This document shows, piece by piece, positions 23,388-27,642 of a stretch of DNA of 27,642 nucleotides. The notes beneath the pieces are model-generated. The model did not search any database. It saw only the letters and a program-made list of their open reading frames with translations, and was not told the DNA's origin. Source of the stretch: CAYTLQ01 sp964438715 (GTDB lineage Bacteria; Bacteroidota; Ignavibacteria; Ignavibacteriales; Ignavibacteriaceae); the NCBI GenBank assembly GCA_964438715.1, contig CAYTLQ010000217.1, positions 1-27,642 on the forward strand, read 5' to 3'. Position 1 is the first letter of the stretch, and every line of letters starts with the position of its first letter. Position numbers and translations under genes: made by a program.

Positions 23388-23406
23388 AGTTTACTCTTTC
23401 TCCTAA

Positions 23407-24165
23407 TCAGCCGAAACGGCCGGTTACATAATCTTCTGTTTTTTTAACCGATGGGTTTGTAAAAATTTTCGATGTTTTATCATATTCAACCAGTTCGCCC
23501 ATGTAAAAAAACGCAGTATAATCTGAAACACGGGCGGCTTGCTGCATGTTATGTGTTACGATTACTATTGTGTATTCCTTCTTAAGTTCGTAAATCAACT
23601 CTTCAATTTTTGCAGTTGATATCGGGTCGAGAGCCGAGGCCGGTTCATCCATCAAAAGTATTTCCGGCTCGCCGGCAAGCGCCCTTGCAATACACAGCCT
23701 CTGCTGTTGACCGCCTGAAAGACTCAAAGCTGACTCATTCAATCGGTCTTTTACCTCATCCCATATAGCGGCTTGAATACATGTTCTTTCTACAATTTCA
23801 TTTAACTTTTGTTTATCCTTAATTCCATTAAGCCGTGGACCAAAAATAATATTTTCATAAATAGTTTTCGGGAAAAGGTTCGACTTTTGAAAAACCATTC
23901 CAACTAATTTTCTTAGGTTTACAACATCAAGGTTTTTGTCATAAATATCTATACCATCAATGTGCACCTTGCCGGTAATTTTAACATGATCGATGAGATC
24001 ATTCATTCTGTTCAGTGTTCGCAAAAATGTCGATTTTCCACAACCTGAAGGACCAATAAATGCTGTTACCTTCCTGGCCGGAATACTTAATGTTATATCT
24101 TTAAGAGCCTGCTTCTCGCCGTAATAGAGATTTAATTCTTTTACATCTATTTTTATATCTTTCAT
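23407..24165 (-). CDS. pstB: Phosphate ABC transporter ATP-binding protein PstB
   Basis: PstB is the ATPase that drives high-affinity phosphate import by PstSCAB. The 252-residue protein has Walker A GPSGCGKS (38-45), Q-loop VFQKSNLFPK (91-100), signature LSGGQQQR (149-156), Walker B ILLMDEP (169-175) and the switch His205 in VTHNMQQA. The NRMNDLI segment after Walker A and the MDEPASALDPIST run are typical of PstB. It lies 6 nt after pstA and 19 nt before phoU, in the standard order. All catalytic residues are present. Confidence 0.97.
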   Translation of the reverse strand: MKDIKIDVKELNLYYGEKQALKDITLSIPARKVTAFIGPSGCGKSTFLRTLNRMNDLIDHVKITGKVHIDGIDIYDKNLDVVNLRKLVGMVFQKSNLFPKTIYENIIFGPRLNGIKDKQKLNEIVERTCIQAAIWDEVKDRLNESALSLSGGQQQRLCIARALAGEPEILLMDEPASALDPISTAKIEELIYELKKEYTIVIVTHNMQQAARVSDYTAFFYMGELVEYDKTSKIFTNPSVKKTEDYVTGRFG

Positions 24166-24171
24166 CTACAA

Positions 24172-25119
24172 TCAAATCCTTCCAAGTGCTTTACGAAAAC
24201 GGTACCTGAATATTATTGCGGTGATATTAAGAAGTATAGTTAAGCCAATTAATACAAGTGTACTGCCATATTGAAGCGGTAAAGTTTTTGTGGGGTTTGC
24301 CGATTGAGTAGCCAAAATAAAAATGTGATATGCAAGATACATAAATTGTTCGGTAGGATTTATCATTGGGATACAGTAATCACCAATACAAAAATCGGCT
24401 ATTGGCAGATTTGGTAAAAAGAAAGCACAGCCTAAAAACAATATTGGTGCAGTTTCGCCAACGCCTCTGCTGATTGCCAAAATTGTTCCTGTCAATATAC
24501 CGGGTCGGGCCTGCGGCAGTACAACTGATTTTATTGTCTGCCACTTGGTTGCACCAAGACCGTATGAAGCCTCTCGATGAGATTTAGGTACAGAGTTAAG
24601 TGATTCTAAGGTAGAAACAATTACTATTGGCAACACCAATACCGCAAGAGTTGCGGCCGCCCATAATAATGCAGGTTGCCCGAACAAAAGACCCGTTTGT
24701 AATACATCATCGAGACTTTTACCAATAAACAACACAAAAAACCCCAATCCAAATAATCCAAATACAATTGATGGTACACCAGCGAGATTATTTATTGAAG
24801 TCCTGATAATCCTTGTAAAAAAAGTATCTTTCGCATACTCGCTAAGAAATATCGCAGAACATACCCCCAATGGAACAGCTATAAGAACCATAAAAACTGT
24901 TACGGCTAAGGTACCAAAAATCGCCGGACCAATACCGCCCTCAGTCATATTATTAGTTGGTTCTGTGAAGAGAAACTCAGGTGTAATAAGTGAATGTCCC
25001 TCTAAAACGATCTTACCCACAATGAAAATTAGTAAAATACCTAAGAATGCAAACACAATCTGCAGGGAGCCGATAAAAATTGTCCCTTTTATATCGCGAT
25101 GTTTTTTGGTAATTCTCAT
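24172..25119 (-). CDS. pstA: Phosphate ABC transporter permease PstA
   Basis: PstA is one of the two membrane channel subunits of the phosphate importer. The 315-residue protein has about six membrane helices (for example 15-37 and around 65-90) and the cytoplasmic EAA-type loop REASYGLGATKWQTIKSVVLPQARPGILTG that docks on PstB. The GVPSIVFGLFGLGFFV stretch is characteristic of PstA. It begins 3 nt after pstC and ends 6 nt before pstB. A loop with two cysteines (PIADFCIGDYCIPMINPTEQF) faces the outside in the usual topology; its role is not known. Confidence 0.95.
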   Translation of the reverse strand: MRITKKHRDIKGTIFIGSLQIVFAFLGILLIFIVGKIVLEGHSLITPEFLFTEPTNNMTEGGIGPAIFGTLAVTVFMVLIAVPLGVCSAIFLSEYAKDTFFTRIIRTSINNLAGVPSIVFGLFGLGFFVLFIGKSLDDVLQTGLLFGQPALLWAAATLAVLVLPIVIVSTLESLNSVPKSHREASYGLGATKWQTIKSVVLPQARPGILTGTILAISRGVGETAPILFLGCAFFLPNLPIADFCIGDYCIPMINPTEQFMYLAYHIFILATQSANPTKTLPLQYGSTLVLIGLTILLNITAIIFRYRFRKALGRI

Positions 25120-25122
25120 AAT

Positions 25123-26115
25123 CTAATATGTGTTTCTTTTCCTCATCCGATTGATGATCAATTCAGCAGACAGATTGAGAAGAAAAGTTATTATAAACAG
25201 GACCACACCAATGAAAAAAAGAGCATAATAGTGTTCCGAGCCCTGCGAAACTTCTCCCATTTCTGCGGCTATTGTTGCAGTCATTGTTCGAACACTGGTA
25301 AAAAGTTCTAAGGTAATATTTGCAGCGTTTCCCGATGCCATTAAAACAATCATTGTTTCGCCGATTGCCCTGCCAAATCCAAGTAGAACACTGGCAGAAA
25401 CTCCACTAAATGCGGCGGGAAGTATAACCCTGAGAACTGTTTGTGTTTTTGTTGCTCCCAAACCGTAAGAAGCCATTCGTAAATCATTTGGAATAGAACG
25501 CATGGCGTCTTCTGTCAGTGAGGCAATAATCGGGATAATAACCAACGATAAGCCCATAGCTGCTACAAAAGCATTCAAGCGGTTTTGGGGATGAAAAATA
25601 TCACTGAAAAACGATGCCCCGATTACAAGCATTACGAATCCAAGCACCACAGTCGGAATAGCCGCAAATAATTCGATTGTTGGTTTAAGGAATTCTCTGA
25701 ATCTTGGCGAAGCAATCTCCGAAAGATAAATACCTGCGGCAACCCCAAGTAAGGTTGAAATCATCGTTGCAGGTATCGCTGTGAGGAGAGTACCCATAAT
25801 TAATGGTACCAGAGAATAGCGGGCATTTTCGCTTGTGGGATACCATTCGAACACGGTTCTCATTACTCCATTTTCATCCGGCTTTGTAGAGTAGAGAAAA
25901 TCTGTTAATGAAATATATGAGAAAGCTTTTATCCCCTCCTTAAAAAGAAAGATGAATATTAGGATTATAAAAACTAATGCCATCGCTCCGTTAACCGCAA
26001 AAAAGCCTTTAATAATATTTTCTTTAATGCGCGTAGAGCGTTTTATCTTTCGTGCAAATGGTGATTGTCCTTGTGATGCCTCAGGATTCTTCACACCGGT
26101 ATCCTGCAAATTCAT
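25123..26115 (-). CDS. pstC: Phosphate ABC transporter permease PstC
   Basis: PstC pairs with PstA to form the phosphate channel. The 330-residue protein has a basic cytoplasmic N-terminus (SPFARKIKRSTRIKE), a first helix around 40-60 (ALVFIILIFIFLF), and further helices. These include IPTVVLGFVMLVIGASFF and the EAA loop LRMASYGLGATKTQTVLRVILPAAFSG. A periplasmic segment between helices one and two (TKPDENGVMRTVFEWYPTS) is longer than in E. coli, a common form in this subfamily. It starts 9 nt after pstS and ends 3 nt before pstA. Confidence 0.95.
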   Translation of the reverse strand: MNLQDTGVKNPEASQGQSPFARKIKRSTRIKENIIKGFFAVNGAMALVFIILIFIFLFKEGIKAFSYISLTDFLYSTKPDENGVMRTVFEWYPTSENARYSLVPLIMGTLLTAIPATMISTLLGVAAGIYLSEIASPRFREFLKPTIELFAAIPTVVLGFVMLVIGASFFSDIFHPQNRLNAFVAAMGLSLVIIPIIASLTEDAMRSIPNDLRMASYGLGATKTQTVLRVILPAAFSGVSASVLLGFGRAIGETMIVLMASGNAANITLELFTSVRTMTATIAAEMGEVSQGSEHYYALFFIGVVLFIITFLLNLSAELIINRMRKRNTY

Positions 26116-26124
26116 TGATTGATA

Positions 26125-27030
26125 TTATTTTTTCGGAAGTGGAATATATTCCATTGTCTCTACTTGTTTTTGTCCGGCTTCAGAAAGTACATATTCTAAA
26201 AATCCTTTGGTAGTTTCCGATTCTTTACCAGCAGAGAAGAGATAAAGATAACGGGAAATTGAGTATTCTTTCGTCCAAATATGTTGATAATCTATTTTTC
26301 CCGCTGAGGCAGGGGCAATTGCCAAAGCGTTTTTATCCTTTTTGATTTTCAATATTTTCACATCATTTCTATGAGCAAAATATCCTACACCTCCGTAGGC
26401 AATTCCCTTAACATCTTTCGCTACAGCTTCGGCTAATGCGGCTGTACCTTGCAATACCTGAGTAGATGGAGCAAATTCATAAACATTACCTTTTTCATCT
26501 TTTCCCAGCACATGCTCTTTGAAAAATTCGTAAGTGCCACTTGAATTTTCTCTTCCATAAAGAGTTATATTAGAAGCACTACCACCCAGTTCAGAATAAT
26601 TTTTTATTTTACCGATAAATATATTACGAGCCTGCTCCATCGTTATACTATCAAGTTTATTTGCAGGATTTACAATAATTGCCAAACCATCAAGTGCAAC
26701 TTCGTATTGTTTATATTCTATTTTTTTCTCTGCGGCAAGTTCTTTTTCCTTTGGTTTTAATTCACGACTCGATGCGGCAATATCTGTCGTACCGTTCATT
26801 AAAGCCGCAATTCCGGTGCCTGATCCTCCACCTGTAACCTGAATAGAAACATCCGGATGCAATTTCATATATTCCTCAGCCCATTTCTGCACCAGATTTA
26901 CCATAGTGTCGGAGCCTTTGATACTGATTACTGATTTTTTTGCATCTTCTTTCTTTTTACATGCTACAAAAAAGAAGGAAAACCCGACGACAACAAGTAA
27001 AGCCGTTAATAAGTTATAACGCAATTTCAT
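26125..27030 (-). CDS. pstS: Phosphate-binding lipoprotein PstS
   Basis: PstS captures phosphate outside the inner membrane and delivers it to PstCA. The 301-residue protein begins with a lipoprotein signal (hydrophobic LLTALLVVVGFSFFFVAC, lipid-anchored Cys24) followed by a Lys-rich linker. The phosphate-binding fold shows IKGSDTMVNLVQKWAEEYMKLHP (near 37-59), VTGGGSGTGIAALMNGTTDIAASSR, and GRENSSGTYEFFKEHVLG, which supply the usual Ser/Thr/Arg/Asp phosphate ligands. A GGAG site precedes the ATG. It is the first gene of pstSCAB-phoU. The 89-bp gap upstream probably holds the phosphate-responsive promoter. Confidence 0.96.
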   Translation of the reverse strand: MKLRYNLLTALLVVVGFSFFFVACKKKEDAKKSVISIKGSDTMVNLVQKWAEEYMKLHPDVSIQVTGGGSGTGIAALMNGTTDIAASSRELKPKEKELAAEKKIEYKQYEVALDGLAIIVNPANKLDSITMEQARNIFIGKIKNYSELGGSASNITLYGRENSSGTYEFFKEHVLGKDEKGNVYEFAPSTQVLQGTAALAEAVAKDVKGIAYGGVGYFAHRNDVKILKIKKDKNALAIAPASAGKIDYQHIWTKEYSISRYLYLFSAGKESETTKGFLEYVLSEAGQKQVETMEYIPLPKK

Positions 27031-27089
27031 AAATATTACTCCATTCTACATTATTTATTTTCTTTTTGAAAAAGTTACTTATCAGAATT

Positions 27090-27095
27090 ATTATA
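27090..27095 (-). promoter_or_regulatory. Candidate -10 element of the pst operon
   Basis: A perfect TATAAT lies on the minus strand 59 nt upstream of pstS in the 89-bp gap after the PhnE-like gene. No good -35 hexamer or recognisable Pho box is seen, which would fit activator dependence but is also what chance would give in such AT-rich DNA. Confidence 0.3.
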
Positions 27096-27119
27096 AATTT
27101 ACACATAGTACGAACGCTA

Positions 27120-27642
27120 TTAATAAATTGCCTCCCGTATTTTAGCGCTGATATAATCCATTACCCAAACAACAAAGGCAATTAATATTACAATCAACCC
27201 TACTTCGTGCCACCGTGCCAATCCCTGGTATTGCATTAGCATTGTACCAATTCCTCCTCCTCCAACTAAACCTATAATCGTCGCCATGCGTACATTGATA
27301 TCCCAACGGTAAATGGTAAAAGAAAGAAAAGGAAGAACAATTTGAGGAACTACTGCATACCAGATAACCTGTATTTTATTAGCTCCTGTGGCTGTTATTG
27401 CCTCCACCGGACCAGGTTCAATTCCCTCAATTGCTTCTGAGTATAACTTAGCATTAGAAGCTATTGTATGCACAAGTAATGCAATCATACCGGCATAAGG
27501 TCCTATACCAACCCACACAGAGAAAATTATTGCCCAAATGAGCGGCTCGATTGAACGAATAAAGTTGAGAATTACTCTCAGCACATAATACACTACAACC
27601 GATGTTTTATTATCCTTCATTAAGTTGCGTGCGGTGAGGAAA
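27120..27642 (-). CDS. phnE: PhnE-type phosphonate/phosphate ABC transporter permease, 5' partial
   Basis: The frame is open through the window edge; at least 173 residues are visible. An ATG at 27620 exists, but codons upstream read FLTARNL, a PhnE-like sequence, so the real start is outside the window. The protein has several membrane helices and the EAA-type loop YSEAIEGIEPGPVEAITATGANKIQVIWYAVVPQ, followed by FTIYRWDINVRMATIIGLVGGGGIGTML, which is characteristic of PhnE. Such permeases import phosphonates, phosphite or similar compounds. The neighbouring pst operon supports a phosphorus role. phnC and phnD would be expected beyond the edge. Confidence 0.9.
   Translation of the reverse strand, partial: FLTARNLMKDNKTSVVVYYVLRVILNFIRSIEPLIWAIIFSVWVGIGPYAGMIALLVHTIASNAKLYSEAIEGIEPGPVEAITATGANKIQVIWYAVVPQIVLPFLSFTIYRWDINVRMATIIGLVGGGGIGTMLMQYQGLARWHEVGLIVILIAFVVWVMDYISAKIREAIY

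Noticed and set aside
1..27642. CRISPR arrays, tRNA/rRNA genes, insertion sequences, phage genes
   Set aside because: Gaps were read for repeats, cloverleaf sequences and transposase-like frames; none was found by eye.

Overview
The window is AT-rich and gene-dense. It looks like a chromosomal segment from an anaerobic or facultative Gram-negative bacterium. A lipoprotein with a clear lipobox, a predicted outer-membrane barrel and an envelope PpiD/SurA-type foldase point to a double membrane. The gene content (tandem tatA, gatA, DUF2200, sucD, ndk, NamZ/DUF1343, NADH-linked [FeFe]-hydrogenase, pst operon) and frequent TTG starts fit the Bacteroidota/Ignavibacteriota (FCB) side of the tree. 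That placement is an inference from gene style; no rRNA or other phylogenetic marker is present.

Left part (1-7236, plus strand): two tandem TatA-type translocase subunits (the first cut by the window edge), then gatA (tRNA amidotransferase). A mostly empty gap of about 440 bp follows, then a DUF2200 protein, sucD with an unusual lysine-rich tail, and ndk closed by a textbook terminator. A tight three-gene unit comes next: NUDIX hydrolase, secreted NamZ-type muramidase and a lipoprotein. A GC-rich hairpin separates it from the minus-strand genes.

Middle (7296-16733, minus strand): the most striking region. Read in the direction of transcription it encodes a [4Fe-4S]/H-cluster-like/histidine-kinase fusion (putative hydrogenase-derived sensor), a lone receiver, a REC-PAS-histidine kinase, a second lone receiver, then HydC, HydB and HydA of an NADH-linked [FeFe]-hydrogenase. 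A membrane histidine kinase follows after a structured spacer. Spacing is 21 nt or less or overlapping through hydA, so sensor, relay proteins and enzyme look like one operon. None of the signalling proteins has a DNA-binding output domain.

Right part (17077-27642): aroB and aroK (shikimate pathway) with a predicted beta-barrel protein; a large PpiD/SurA-type prolyl isomerase with a strong terminator; a divergent TetR regulator; then a complete pstSCAB-phoU phosphate uptake operon, preceded by the 3' part of a PhnE-type permease that runs off the window edge. I see no tRNA, rRNA, CRISPR array, insertion sequence or prophage gene.
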